Notes: generated by a model not told the origin, from the sequence alone. Positions 8,312 through 17,963 are shown, counted from the stretch's first letter. The stretch: DNA of 38,136 nucleotides from an uncultured Clostridia bacterium (GCA_934487205.1 CAKSRS010000019.1:1-38136); one strand, 5' to 3'. Program-made: numbers and translations.

Positions 8312-9508
8312 ATGGTAAAGATTGCGATTTTAGGCTACGGAACGGTTGGCAGCGGTGTTTACGAAATAATCAGGAACGAAAAATTTGACGAAAAGGCGCT
8401 TAATCCGATTGGTGTAAAATACATTCTTGATATAAGAGATTTCCCGGAACATGAAGAAAAGGAAATTTTCACCAAAGATTTTAACGTAATTCTAAACGAT
8501 GCCGAAGTATATTGCGTTGTGGAAACCATGGGCGGACTGCACCCGGCGTATGAATTTACAAAGCAGCTGCTTGAGGCGGGCAAGAATGTTGTTACGTCAA
8601 ATAAAGAACTTGTTGCGACGTATGGCCCGGAACTTTTGGCAATCGCAAAGGATAAGAACGTAAACTATCTTTTCGAAGCGAGCGTCGGCGGCGGAATACC
8701 GATTATAAAACCGATGTGTACAAGTCTTATACCGAATAATATCGAAAAAATTATCGGCATTTTAAACGGAACAACGAACTTTATTCTTACGGAAATGTTT
8801 TCAAAGGGAAAAAGTTTTGAGGACGCACTGACCGATGCGCAAAATAACGGATATGCCGAGCGCAATCCCGCGGCAGACGTTGAAGGACATGACGCATGCC
8901 GAAAACTTGCAATATTGTCATCGCTTGCCTGGGGAGATTATGTAAACTATAAAGATATTGTGACGGAGGGTATTACCGAAATCACAACAAAAGATGTTAA
9001 TTACGCAGATAAACTCGGTTATGTAATAAAACTTATCGGCTATGCCAAAAAGGACGGCAAATTGCTTGCGCGTGTAGCGCCGATGCTTGTGCCGAAAAAG
9101 TATCCTCTTGCCGGGGTGGACGGCGTATTTAATGCAATCGTCGTACGCGGAAATTACCTCGGAACATCAATGTTTTACGGCAGAGGAGCCGGAAAATTCC
9201 CGACAGCGAGCGCTGTTGTTGCGGACGTTATCGAATCGGTACGGCACATTAATGCAAACAAGGCTTATCTTGAATGGAAAGATGCACAGCCGGATTACAT
9301 GATTTCGGCAGATGAAACAGAAAATCGCTATTTTGCGATTACCGATGCACCGAAAGACCAGGTTGAAAGCCTGTTCGGCGATATTGAATCGTGCGACGGC
9401 GAAAATGGAGAATATGCGTTTATCACCGGGATGATTAAAGAAAAGAAATTTATAGAAAAAGCGGCGATGGTAGGCATAGACAAATTTATCAGAGTTCTGG
9501 AGGTATAA
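8312..9508 (+). CDS. hom: Homoserine dehydrogenase
   Basis: NAD(P)-dependent reduction of aspartate semialdehyde to homoserine, the branch point toward threonine and methionine. The N-terminal Rossmann motif is GYGTVGSG (8-15). The family segment GILNGTTNFILTEM and the catalytic-region AEVEGxD-like stretch (AADVEGHDACRK) are present. At 398 residues it is slightly shorter than the usual Firmicutes enzyme, with only a short C-terminal regulatory region. RBS AGGAGG is well spaced. The stop shares one base with the thrB start. Confidence 0.95.
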   Translation: MVKIAILGYGTVGSGVYEIIRNEKFDEKALNPIGVKYILDIRDFPEHEEKEIFTKDFNVILNDAEVYCVVETMGGLHPAYEFTKQLLEAGKNVVTSNKELVATYGPELLAIAKDKNVNYLFEASVGGGIPIIKPMCTSLIPNNIEKIIGILNGTTNFILTEMFSKGKSFEDALTDAQNNGYAERNPAADVEGHDACRKLAILSSLAWGDYVNYKDIVTEGITEITTKDVNYADKLGYVIKLIGYAKKDGKLLARVAPMLVPKKYPLAGVDGVFNAIVVRGNYLGTSMFYGRGAGKFPTASAVVADVIESVRHINANKAYLEWKDAQPDYMISADETENRYFAITDAPKDQVESLFGDIESCDGENGEYAFITGMIKEKKFIEKAAMVGIDKFIRVLEV

Positions 9509-10401
9509 TGATTTACGTAAGAATTCCTGCGACAAGCGCGAATATGGGCCCGGGGTTTGATTCTATGGGCATTGCGATAGGACTTTATAACACGCTGCGG
9601 ATTTCCGAAACCGAATCGGGACTTGCCATATACAATAATTCCGACGATTTTATTCCGGATAATGAAAGAAACATGGTCTACAGGGCAATTTGCCGTGTTT
9701 TTGACGAAACGGGATATAAAAAGAAGGGGTTAAAAATTATTCAAAACAGTGATGTTCCGATAACGCGCGGATTAGGCAGCAGCAGCGCATGTATAATAGG
9801 CGGAATGCTTGCCGCAAATGTAATTTCGGGCAGAAAATTATCATATAAAGATATATTGGATTTGGCTGTTGAAACGGAGGGACACCCGGATAATGTCACA
9901 CCGGCGCTTTTCGGCGGATTTTGCGTTGCTGCTGTGGAAAACGGACATACGGTATTTACATCGAACAAAATCACAAGCGGATTAAAAATGGCCGTTATAA
10001 TTCCGGATTTCTTTCTTTCGACGAAAACATCGCGCGTATCATTGCCGGAAAATGTAACTTTGAAAAATGCATCATATAATATATCAAGGGCAGCGCTTTT
10101 AACCTCAATGCTTATCAGCGGAAAAACGGACGGTTTACGGGTTGCTGCTTGTGACAAAATTCATCAGGACGTGCGTAAAACAAATATACCGCACTATGAT
10201 GAAATTATCAAAAAAGCCTATGAATTCGGTGCGGCTGCGGCATATTTAAGCGGCTCAGGTCCGACTGTGGCGGCAATATTGCCGGCAGATTTGCGCGGTT
10301 TTTCATACAATATGAATGGGTTTTTAAGAACACTCGGAGTAAAATGGAAATGCAATGTTTTTCCTATAGATAATGTTGGAGCTATTTTAAGGGTAATATA
10401 A
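9508..10401 (+). CDS. thrB: Homoserine kinase
   Basis: GHMP-family kinase that phosphorylates homoserine on the way to threonine. The N-terminal PATSANMGPGFDSMG segment and the ATP-binding loop RGLGSSSACIIGG (87-99) are diagnostic. The C-terminal GHMP motif is LSGSGPTVAAI. Length 297 is normal. GGAGG lies 4 bases before ATG 9508 and the start overlaps the hom stop by one base, so the two are translationally coupled. Threonine synthase is not in the window. Confidence 0.95.
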   Translation: MIYVRIPATSANMGPGFDSMGIAIGLYNTLRISETESGLAIYNNSDDFIPDNERNMVYRAICRVFDETGYKKKGLKIIQNSDVPITRGLGSSSACIIGGMLAANVISGRKLSYKDILDLAVETEGHPDNVTPALFGGFCVAAVENGHTVFTSNKITSGLKMAVIIPDFFLSTKTSRVSLPENVTLKNASYNISRAALLTSMLISGKTDGLRVAACDKIHQDVRKTNIPHYDEIIKKAYEFGAAAAYLSGSGPTVAAILPADLRGFSYNMNGFLRTLGVKWKCNVFPIDNVGAILRVI

Positions 10402-10421
10402 TTTCAGGGGGTTTTATAATA

Positions 10422-11630
10422 ATGGGATTGATTGTTCAAAAGTACGGCGGAACTTCGGTAAGGGACGCCGAGCGCGTAATGAATGTTGCGCGCAGAATTG
10501 TAGAGGCATATGATGCCGGAAACAATGTTGTTGTTGCTGTTTCGGCACAAGGTGATACTACAGACGAGCTGATTGATAAGGCGAAGGAGATAAATCCCGG
10601 TGCATCAAAGCGCGAGATGGATATGCTTTTGTCAACCGGCGAGCAGATCTCAATATCGCTGCTTGCGATGGCGATTGAAAAGATAGGCAGACCGGTAATT
10701 TCACTGACCGGATGGCAAGCGGGATTTAAGACGGACACGTCATACGGAAATGCTCGCATTTCCAAAATTGATACCGACCGACTGAAGAATGAGCTTGATA
10801 AAAGAAAAATTGTTATAGTCGCGGGATTTCAGGGACTTAACAAGTATGATGACATAACAACTCTCGGCAGAGGCGGAAGTGATACATCGGCAGTAGCGCT
10901 TGCGGCAACGCTCGGCGCGGACGTATGCGAAATTTATACTGATGTCGACGGGGTTTATACAGCTGACCCGCGATTTGTTAAAAATGCAAAAAAATTAGAT
11001 GAAATTTCTTATGATGAGATGCTTGAACTTGCATCGCTCGGCGCGAACGTGCTGCATAACCGTTCCGTTGAAATGGCGAAAAAATACCATGTTAAGCTGG
11101 CTGTAAAATCAAGTCTTAACAAAAACGAAGGAACATTTGTCAAGGGGGTAAATAAAGTGGAAAAAATGTTGGTAAGAGGCGTAACGAGAGATAATGATGT
11201 TGCAAGGATTTCGCTTTGCGGTGTGGAGGATACTCCGGGCAAGGCATTTACCGTATTCTCGCTGATTTCCAAAGAAGATATAGGCGTAGATTTGATTTTG
11301 CAGTCAATCGGTTCGGAGGGACGGAAGGACATAAGCTTTACGGTAAAGGAAAGCGACCTTGACAGAGTTTTGAAAATTCTTGAAGATAATGATGAAAAGA
11401 TAGGTGCGCGGGAACTTAAGTATACCGCCGACGTATCGAAAGTTTCCATCGTAGGCGCAGGAATGGTGAATAACGCGGGCGTGGCAACATCTATGTTTGA
11501 AGCACTTTACAATGCGCATATTAATATCAGCATGATTGCTACATCGGAAATAAAAATATCGGTTCTTGTTGCAAGAAAAGACGCGGAACGCGCCGTAAAT
11601 GCAATACATGACGAATTTTTACTTGATTAA
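10422..11630 (+). CDS. lysC: Aspartate kinase
   Basis: Catalyses the first step of the aspartate pathway, phosphorylating aspartate. The N-terminal KYGGTSV (7-13) and the GRGGSDTSAVALAA segment identify the amino acid kinase domain. The last 150 residues or so form two ACT domains (VEDTPGKAF and VGAGMVNNAGVAT regions), the usual site of feedback inhibition by lysine or threonine. The 402-residue length matches monofunctional aspartokinases. It lies 20 bases after thrB and is closed by a strong terminator, making hom-thrB-lysC one unit. Confidence 0.95.
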   Translation: MGLIVQKYGGTSVRDAERVMNVARRIVEAYDAGNNVVVAVSAQGDTTDELIDKAKEINPGASKREMDMLLSTGEQISISLLAMAIEKIGRPVISLTGWQAGFKTDTSYGNARISKIDTDRLKNELDKRKIVIVAGFQGLNKYDDITTLGRGGSDTSAVALAATLGADVCEIYTDVDGVYTADPRFVKNAKKLDEISYDEMLELASLGANVLHNRSVEMAKKYHVKLAVKSSLNKNEGTFVKGVNKVEKMLVRGVTRDNDVARISLCGVEDTPGKAFTVFSLISKEDIGVDLILQSIGSEGRKDISFTVKESDLDRVLKILEDNDEKIGARELKYTADVSKVSIVGAGMVNNAGVATSMFEALYNAHINISMIATSEIKISVLVARKDAERAVNAIHDEFLLD

Positions 11631-11642
11631 TAAATAAATTTA

Positions 11643-11692
11643 GCTGCAGGGGCAGGAACGGCTTGACCGCGATCCTTCCCCTGCAGCGGTTT
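11643..11692 (+). terminator. Strong intrinsic terminator after lysC
   Basis: A 15-base arm (11643-11657) pairs with 11673-11687 with one mismatch, giving a GC-rich stem, then GGTTTTAT. It closes the threonine-branch operon. Confidence 0.85.
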
Positions 11693-11712
11693 TATAAAGA
11701 AAGGAAACTGTT

Positions 11713-12444
11713 ATGGAGGATAAGATAATCGGACGAAATCCCGTATTGGAGGCGATTAAATCCGGTCGTGAAATTGATAAGATAATGGTAAAAAAGGGAG
11801 AAATAGAAGGTTCTCTTGTTCCTATTATAAAAAAAGCACGCGGGGCGGGTATTCCGGTAATTGAAACGGAAAAACAAAAACTCGATAAAATTTCGGAAGG
11901 CGGAAATCATCAGGGAATAGTTGCATTTTGTGCCGCGCACGGCTATGCGGAAGTGTCGGATATTTTAGCGGCGGCAGCGGAAAAGGGGCGTGCGCCGTTT
12001 ATAATTATTCTCGACAAGATAACCGACCCGCATAATTTCGGCTCAATAATAAGAACGGCAAACTGCGCCGGCGCAGACGGCATAATTATTCCAAAGCGCG
12101 GCAGCGTGGGACTTAATGAAGTTGTTGCAAAAACTTCAGCCGGTGCGATTGAGTATATTCCTGTCGCAAAAGTTACCAATATCGCTCAAATGATAGAAAA
12201 GCTGAAAAAGGAAGGTATATGGGTTGCCGGCGCCGAGGCGGGCGGACAATCGATGTATGATACGGACTTAAAGGGAGCCATGGCGCTTGTTATTGGCAGC
12301 GAGGGCGAAGGGATTTCTCATCTCGTGAAGGAAAAATGCGATTTTCTTTGCGAAATACCGATGTACGGCAATATTAACTCGCTCAATGCGTCATGCGCGG
12401 CGGCGGTAATGATGTATGAAATTGTCCGTCAGCGCAATTTATAA
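11713..12444 (+). CDS. rlmB: 23S rRNA 2'-O-ribose methyltransferase (RlmB/TrmH family)
   Basis: SpoU/TrmH-type SPOUT methyltransferase using SAM to methylate a ribose 2'-OH. The N-terminal part has the substrate-binding fold start NPVLEAIKSG. The knot motifs are KITDPHNFGSIIRTA, LVIGSEGEGIS and the motif around NINSLNASCAAAVMMYE. Length 243 fits RlmB. RlmB targeting of 23S rRNA G2251 is inferred from family resemblance; a TrmH-like tRNA or other 23S target is possible. Confidence 0.9.
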   Translation: MEDKIIGRNPVLEAIKSGREIDKIMVKKGEIEGSLVPIIKKARGAGIPVIETEKQKLDKISEGGNHQGIVAFCAAHGYAEVSDILAAAAEKGRAPFIIILDKITDPHNFGSIIRTANCAGADGIIIPKRGSVGLNEVVAKTSAGAIEYIPVAKVTNIAQMIEKLKKEGIWVAGAEAGGQSMYDTDLKGAMALVIGSEGEGISHLVKEKCDFLCEIPMYGNINSLNASCAAAVMMYEIVRQRNL

Positions 12445-12511
12445 AGTCAACAAAAATGTGTTAAATTTTTGTCACTATTTGTGAAAGTTTAATCAAAATT
12501 GTTACAGACTG

Positions 12512-12540
12512 TTGATTTTTTAAAATTAAGGTATTATTAT
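12512..12540 (+). promoter_or_regulatory. Probable promoter of ACT-UPF0210-V-ATPase unit
   Basis: TTGATT (12512-12517) is followed after 17 bases by TATTAT (12535-12540), 68 bases before the ACT gene. Two overlapping TATTAT boxes occur in register three bases apart. The 163-base gap after rlmB holds no other clear element. Confidence 0.55.
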
Positions 12541-12607
12541 ATAGATAAATATTGAGAAACAGGGTAATTTCTTTTAATTTGCCCGCTTAACGGAGGTACA
12601 TATTATT

Positions 12608-12871
12608 ATGAAAGCTGTTATTACGGTTATAGGTAAAGACCAGGTCGGAATTATAGCAAGAGTAAGCAATCTGCTGTATAAACATGACATAAATATATTG
12701 GATATTTCCCAGACAATTATGCATGAATTATTCACAATGATTATGATTGTAGATATGAAAGGTTTGCATATTAGTGATATTTCCGAGGAAATAAAAGTTC
12801 TTGAGAAGGAATTAAACTCATCAATACATGTGCAGAATGAAGATATTTTTAATTCCATGCACAGAATATAA
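12608..12871 (+). CDS. ACT domain protein (UPF0237 family)
   Basis: A single ACT domain of 87 residues starting MKAVITVIGKDQVGIIARVS, with the glycine-rich GKDQVGI turn where ACT domains bind small ligands, usually amino acids. There is no catalytic domain, so it is probably a ligand-binding regulator. It is paired with the UPF0210 gene 11 bases downstream, a conserved neighbour pair. The UPF0237/UPF0210 pair has no established function that I know of. Confidence 0.9.
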   Translation: MKAVITVIGKDQVGIIARVSNLLYKHDINILDISQTIMHELFTMIMIVDMKGLHISDISEEIKVLEKELNSSIHVQNEDIFNSMHRI

Positions 12872-12882
12872 GGAGGACAGCA

Positions 12883-14250
12883 ATGTTAAATCCTTTTGAA
12901 ATTCTTGAAACTATCAATATGATAGATAATGAAAACCTTGATATTCGTACGATAACAATGGGTATTTCCCTAAAAGACTGTGCCGGCCCGGATATTGATG
13001 TTGTATGCGATAAAATTTATACCAAAATTACAACTTTTGCAAAAGATTTGGTTGCGGTCGGCTGTGATATTGAAAAGCAGCTCGGAATACCTATTATAAA
13101 TAAAAGAATTTCCGTGACGCCGATTGCAAATATTGTCGACGCACTTGCCGACAAAAGCACGGAAAATTGCGTAAAAATCGCAAAAACGCTTGATAAGGCT
13201 GCAAAAAAAGTCGGGGTGAATTTTATCGGCGGATATTCCGCGTTGGTGCATAAAGGCATAACCGAGGGTGAAAAAGCGTTGATAGAATCAATTCCCGACG
13301 CGTTGGCATCAACCGATATTGTGTGTTCAAGCGTAAATATCGGCACGACAAAAGCGGGAATTAACATGGATGCCGTTGCGGAAATGGGCAGAGTCATAAA
13401 ACGCGCGGCGGCTCTTACCGAAAAGGAAAGCGGGTTTGCCTGTGCAAAGCTTGTTGTATTTATGAATGCGGTCGAAGATAACCCGTTCATGGCGGGTGCG
13501 TTCCACGGCGAGGGTGAAGGCGAATGTGTGCTGAATGTCGGCGTAAGCGGGCCGGGAGTTGTAAAATGTGCGCTTGAAAAAGTAAAAGGCGAACCGTTCG
13601 GCGTTGTCGCGGAGACTATAAAAAGAACCGCGTTCAAGATTACGAGAATGGGTCAGCTGGTTGCTCAGGAAGCGTCAAAGCGTCTCGGAGTACCGTTCGG
13701 AATTGTGGATTTGTCGCTTGCGCCTACGCCCGCGGTTGGCGACAGCGTGGCATATATTCTTGAGGAAATGGGACTTGAAAAGTGCGGAACGCACGGCACA
13801 ACGGCAGCACTTGCCCTTCTTAACGATGCGGTAAAAAAAGGCGGCGTTATGGCGTCATCATATGTCGGCGGACTTTCGGGCGCGTTTATCCCGGTTAGTG
13901 AAGATGCCGGTATGATTGCCGCCGCGAAATGCGGTTGCTTGTGTCTTGAAAAGCTCGAGGCGATGACCTGCGTATGCTCCGTAGGGCTTGATATGATAGC
14001 GGTACCGGGCGATACGCCCGCGGAAACTTTGTCGGCAATTATTGCCGATGAGGCGGCGATTGGTATGATTAATACAAAAACAACGGCTGTCAGAATTATT
14101 CCGGCGCCGGGTAAAAAAGTAGGCGACAGCGTCGAATTCGGCGGACTTTTGGGAAGTGCACCGATAATGCCCGTAAAGGAATATTCGAGCGCGGACTTCA
14201 TTGCGCGCGGCGGAAGAATTCCGGCGCCGCTCCAAGCGTTAAAAAATTAG
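12883..14250 (+). CDS. UPF0210/DUF711 family protein (PFL-like fold)
   Basis: A 455-residue conserved protein of the DUF711/UPF0210 family. Recognisable stretches are IRTITMGISLKDC near the N-terminus, NPFMAGAFHGEGEGE in the middle and LSLAPTPAVGDSVA with GTHGTTAALALLNDAVKKGG later. The family is reported to share the fold of pyruvate formate-lyase but has no glycyl-radical signature here, and its activity is unknown. RBS AAGGAGG precedes ATG 12883. It lies between its ACT partner and the V-ATPase genes, with only 13 bases to the latter. Confidence 0.9.
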   Translation: MLNPFEILETINMIDNENLDIRTITMGISLKDCAGPDIDVVCDKIYTKITTFAKDLVAVGCDIEKQLGIPIINKRISVTPIANIVDALADKSTENCVKIAKTLDKAAKKVGVNFIGGYSALVHKGITEGEKALIESIPDALASTDIVCSSVNIGTTKAGINMDAVAEMGRVIKRAAALTEKESGFACAKLVVFMNAVEDNPFMAGAFHGEGEGECVLNVGVSGPGVVKCALEKVKGEPFGVVAETIKRTAFKITRMGQLVAQEASKRLGVPFGIVDLSLAPTPAVGDSVAYILEEMGLEKCGTHGTTAALALLNDAVKKGGVMASSYVGGLSGAFIPVSEDAGMIAAAKCGCLCLEKLEAMTCVCSVGLDMIAVPGDTPAETLSAIIADEAAIGMINTKTTAVRIIPAPGKKVGDSVEFGGLLGSAPIMPVKEYSSADFIARGGRIPAPLQALKN

Positions 14251-14263
14251 AGGTGATTTTAAA

Positions 14264-14572
14264 ATGGAAGAACTTTTTGAAAAAATTCTTGCGGTTGATG
14301 AAAGAGCAAAAAAGCTTGCAGCAGGTGAAAATCATGACAGCGGCAACACCGATGCGGAAATTGCCGAAAAAATCGAGTCTTTTAAAAAGAAGGCTGATGA
14401 GGACTTCACCGAAACTTTGAGCGCGGAAATCGATAAGTATCATAAAACTGCCGAAAAACGTATTGAAGAACTTAAAAAGACGGTTGATGAGCAAAAAAAG
14501 AGACTTTCCGCACAAGTTGATGAAAACCGTGAAAAATGGATAAAAGAAATCATGGAAGAAATCGTTTCATAA
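14264..14572 (+). CDS. V-type ATPase peripheral stalk subunit G/H
   Basis: A 102-residue, highly charged protein that is almost entirely predicted coiled coil (heptads from about residue 25 to 95, rich in E, K and A). Size, composition and position at the head of the V-ATPase operon fit subunit G (also called H), which pairs with subunit E to form the outer stalk. Sequence identity in this family is low, so the call rests mainly on context. RBS GAGGTGA precedes ATG 14264. Confidence 0.75.
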   Translation: MEELFEKILAVDERAKKLAAGENHDSGNTDAEIAEKIESFKKKADEDFTETLSAEIDKYHKTAEKRIEELKKTVDEQKKRLSAQVDENREKWIKEIMEEIVS

Positions 14573-14588
14573 TCGGGGGCTTGGCGTT

Positions 14589-15632
14589 ATGAAGGAAAAA
14601 TATTCTGCAATCGCCGCAAAGCTGAAAGCGGCAAGCGCCGGCAGGCTTAAACGTACGGATTATGATGAACTTTTATCAAAAACGTCTGTTAATGAGATAT
14701 ATTTGTATCTCTTAACCACCGGCTACCGCGATGTTCTTTCCGAACTGACAAAAGAGCAGATTCACCGGACAGAAATCGAAAAAGCTTTACGGCATGAAAT
14801 GATAAGGGAATACGGGCGTATATACAATTTCATGGATATTGATGGGAAACGTGTTTTGGAATTTTGGTTCATGCAGCGCGAGATTGAATTTTTAAAACGC
14901 GGGCTCAGACATCTGTATAACAAAGAATCCGCAGAATGGGTCGAAGATGAGGATGAATTTGAGGAATTTTTTGAAAAGCACACCAAAATAAATCGTGAAC
15001 TTGTAAAAAATGCCGCAACTCTTGATAAACTTATTGAGGCATGCGCCGATACGCCGTATGCCGATGTGTTAAAGCGTTCGCAGACGATTGACGCCGACTG
15101 TTTCATGATGGCGATGATGCTGGACAGATATTATTACATAAGCGCATGGCGCGCTAAAGAAAAGTATCTTTCCGGCAAAGATAAAAAGCTGTTTGAAGAA
15201 ATTTTCGGCATTGAAATTGATATTAACAACATAATATGGATATACCGCAGTAAGAAGTATTTTGATTTATCGCCGGATATTATCGCGGCGTGGATATTGC
15301 CGGTGCATCACAGGCTGAATACGCAGATACTGAAACAAATGGCACAGGGCTCATGGGAAGATGTGATAAAGCTTACACAAAATACGGTATATTGTGACTT
15401 ATTTGAAGATATTGATGACGGATATTTTCCGGAGGAAAGAAAGCGCAGAATATATTGCACAAAGGCGAGACAGATTTTTAATCAAAATCCCGAATCGCTT
15501 GCGGCGGTTTTTGCATATTTTGACCTTAAGGAAATAGAAATCTTCAATATAACGACGGTGATTGAAAGCATACGCTACGGACGCGATAAGCAGACAATCA
15601 TGCGTCACATAAACATAGGCGAGGAGGAATAG
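14589..15632 (+). CDS. ntpC: V-type ATPase subunit C
   Basis: A 347-residue, largely helical protein of the V-type subunit C/d family. This funnel-shaped subunit connects the central rotor stalk (D and F) to the membrane K ring. It begins YSAIAAKLKAASAGRLKRTDYDELL, typical of the family, and later has three repeats of a long-helix pattern with DIDINNIIWIYRSKKYF near residue 220. It lies upstream of subunit I, unlike the more usual I-K-E-C-F order. It ends 2 bases before the subunit I start. Confidence 0.85.
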   Translation: MKEKYSAIAAKLKAASAGRLKRTDYDELLSKTSVNEIYLYLLTTGYRDVLSELTKEQIHRTEIEKALRHEMIREYGRIYNFMDIDGKRVLEFWFMQREIEFLKRGLRHLYNKESAEWVEDEDEFEEFFEKHTKINRELVKNAATLDKLIEACADTPYADVLKRSQTIDADCFMMAMMLDRYYYISAWRAKEKYLSGKDKKLFEEIFGIEIDINNIIWIYRSKKYFDLSPDIIAAWILPVHHRLNTQILKQMAQGSWEDVIKLTQNTVYCDLFEDIDDGYFPEERKRRIYCTKARQIFNQNPESLAAVFAYFDLKEIEIFNITTVIESIRYGRDKQTIMRHINIGEEE

Positions 15633-15634
15633 TT

Positions 15635-17521
15635 TTGGCTATAACTAAGATGGTGGCAGTCACGATTTCGGGCAAGCTCGGTGAGTTTGACAGCGTTGTG
15701 GAGAGGTATATCTGCAATCAGAGTATTCATCTTGAAAACGCCGTTACGGTTTTGGGCGATACGAAAAGGCTGTCCTCCTTTGAAGAAAACACGGAATATG
15801 ACGGCATTGTTAAAACTGCGGAAGAAATTATGAAAACCGCGGGTATGCCGCTTGTAATCAAAGAGAATGACAATGCAATGACAGAGGCGGAAATGAACAG
15901 CGCGCTTTCCGAAATATCAGCAAGTGTTAGGGAAGAAAACAGCAAACGCGCTGAACTTTCGCAAAAAAAGAAAGAGTATGAAAGCTATATTGAACGCTTG
16001 TCATACATAAAGGATTTAAATTTTGACATTTCCAAGCTGTTCAGAATGGAATACATAAAAGCGCGGTACGGGCATTTGCCGAAGGGCGGCTACAGAATGC
16101 TCAACACATATCTGAATGATATGGAAACGGTGTTTGCCGAAACATACCGCACGGAAAACGGCGATGTCTGGGGATTTTACTTTGCTCCGAAATCGGCAAT
16201 TGATGATGTGGACGAAGTTTTTGAGTCGCTCTATTTTGAAAAGGTATTCCTGCCGGGCGATATCAGCGGAACGCCGCAGGAAATAATTGACGAACTGAAA
16301 AAGCGAAATTCGGATATTGATATGCAGATGAAGGAGCTCGAACATAAGACCGAGCAGCTTTTAAAAGAGTCATCGGATACTCTTGCGAACATATATTCCA
16401 TAGCGCGCAAACGCAGACAGTTTTCCGATGTGCGCGCAAATGCCGCGCATTCGAAAGATTATTTCTATATTGTCGGCTGGATGTCGGAAAAGGACGCAAA
16501 ACAAATGGGCGAGCGCGCAAAACATGATGAGAGTATTACCATGTTTTACACCGAAAAAGCGGAGCGCATGAAAAATATCATTACGCCTCCCACAAAATTG
16601 AAAAATAACATAATATTCAGACCGTTCGAATTTTTTGTAAAAATGTACGGTATGCCGGGATATAATGAATTTGACCCGACGCCGCTTTTAGCCGTGACGT
16701 ATATATTGTTTTTCGGTATGATGTTTGGCGATGTGGGACAGAGTGCATTATTTGCAATAGGCGGATTTTTGATATATAAATTCAAGAAAATAGACCTTGC
16801 AAATATTATAGGCGTTTGCGGATTGTCCGGAATTATTTTCGGATTTTTGTACGGCAGCGTGTTCGGAAAGGAAGATATAATAAAAGGCGTACTTCCGCCG
16901 ATGGATAATATCACAACTTTGCTGATAAGTACGGTTGCAATGGGTGCCGTTGTAATAGTTCTCGGATTAATTTTGAATATCCGTAACTGTCATGACCGCG
17001 GCGACACCGGCGAAATGCTGTTCGGACACAATGGCATTGCGGGATTGGTGTTCTATGTGAGCACGATTGTACTGGTATTGTCAATGCTTTTAAAATGGAA
17101 TATTCCGTCGGGAATACTCATGGCACTTATAATAATTTCGCTGCTGACTATATTCCTGACAGAACCCCTGCAGGAAATGCTGGCTGGGAAAAAGGATTGG
17201 TATAAAAAAGACGGGATGTTTTATGTTCAAAGCTTTTTTGAACTGTTTGAAGTGCTTTTGAGCTATTTCTCAAATACAATATCGTTCCTGCGTATCGGCG
17301 CATTTGCGATAGTTCATGTCGGAATGATGATGGCTGTGGAAATGCTTGCTGCTGGCGGGGGAGTAAAATCAATCATCGTTACAATTCTCGGTAATGCACT
17401 GGTAATGGTGATGGAAGGTTTGGTTGTCGGCATACAGGTATTGAGGCTTGAGTATTATGAAATGTTCTCAAGATATTTTACAGGTAACGGTAAGCCGTTT
17501 GAGTCATTAAAGATAAAATAA
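15635..17521 (+). CDS. ntpI: V-type ATPase subunit I (membrane stator, a-type)
   Basis: Membrane stator that forms the ion half-channels beside the K ring. The N-terminal 330 residues are cytosolic with coiled coils. The C-terminal half has seven or eight membrane segments beginning near TPLLAVTYILFFGMMFGDVGQ. The essential arginine is R553 in ISFLRIGAFAIVH, and the closing VLRLEYYEMFSRYF segment is typical. The start is TTG 15635, placed 7 bases after GAGGAGG. Length 628 is typical. Confidence 0.93.
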   Translation: MAITKMVAVTISGKLGEFDSVVERYICNQSIHLENAVTVLGDTKRLSSFEENTEYDGIVKTAEEIMKTAGMPLVIKENDNAMTEAEMNSALSEISASVREENSKRAELSQKKKEYESYIERLSYIKDLNFDISKLFRMEYIKARYGHLPKGGYRMLNTYLNDMETVFAETYRTENGDVWGFYFAPKSAIDDVDEVFESLYFEKVFLPGDISGTPQEIIDELKKRNSDIDMQMKELEHKTEQLLKESSDTLANIYSIARKRRQFSDVRANAAHSKDYFYIVGWMSEKDAKQMGERAKHDESITMFYTEKAERMKNIITPPTKLKNNIIFRPFEFFVKMYGMPGYNEFDPTPLLAVTYILFFGMMFGDVGQSALFAIGGFLIYKFKKIDLANIIGVCGLSGIIFGFLYGSVFGKEDIIKGVLPPMDNITTLLISTVAMGAVVIVLGLILNIRNCHDRGDTGEMLFGHNGIAGLVFYVSTIVLVLSMLLKWNIPSGILMALIIISLLTIFLTEPLQEMLAGKKDWYKKDGMFYVQSFFELFEVLLSYFSNTISFLRIGAFAIVHVGMMMAVEMLAAGGGVKSIIVTILGNALVMVMEGLVVGIQVLRLEYYEMFSRYFTGNGKPFESLKIK

Positions 17522-17540
17522 ATTCTGGAGGTTGATTAAA

Positions 17541-17963
17541 ATGATGTTAAAAGTATTAATGGTTATGGTTTTGTTGACGGTTCTGGCGCCTTTGGCACTG
17601 TATAAGATGTTTGGAAACAAAAGGGGAAAAGAGTGCCTGCTTATGAATGTAATCTCATTCTTTGGCGTATTGGCTGTGGGCGTTATGTATTCGCTCGGCT
17701 GCGCAGTTCCGGCATTTGCGGCTGCATCGGCGACTGAAGGCGGATTGGCTGTCGGCGACGGTCTGAAATTTATAGGTGCCGCACTGTCAACCGGTCTTTC
17801 GGGTATAGGCGGCGGTATTGCGGTATCTTCTGCGGCGTCGGCGGCTATCGGAGCTATGAGCGAAAATGAAAAAATCATGGGTAAAACGCTTATCTTCGTT
17901 GCTTTGGCGGAAGGTATCGCTCTTTACGGACTTGTAATTTCAATCATGATAATCAGCCAGTAA
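17541..17963 (+). CDS. ntpK: V-type ATPase rotor ring subunit K
   Basis: Proteolipid that forms the rotating membrane ring. The ion-binding carboxylate is E124 in ALAEGIALYGL. The core hairpin (about residues 74-104 and 112-140) carries GLSGIGGGIAVSSAASAAIG in its first helix. Two additional hydrophobic segments (about 1-22 and 35-62) precede it and lack the glycine pattern, so the protein has 140 residues but only one ion site. ATG 17541 follows GGAGG by 9 bases. The missing glutamine in the first core helix and glycine after the glutamate suggest proton rather than sodium coupling, but this is inference. Confidence 0.92.
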   Translation: MMLKVLMVMVLLTVLAPLALYKMFGNKRGKECLLMNVISFFGVLAVGVMYSLGCAVPAFAAASATEGGLAVGDGLKFIGAALSTGLSGIGGGIAVSSAASAAIGAMSENEKIMGKTLIFVALAEGIALYGLVISIMIISQ

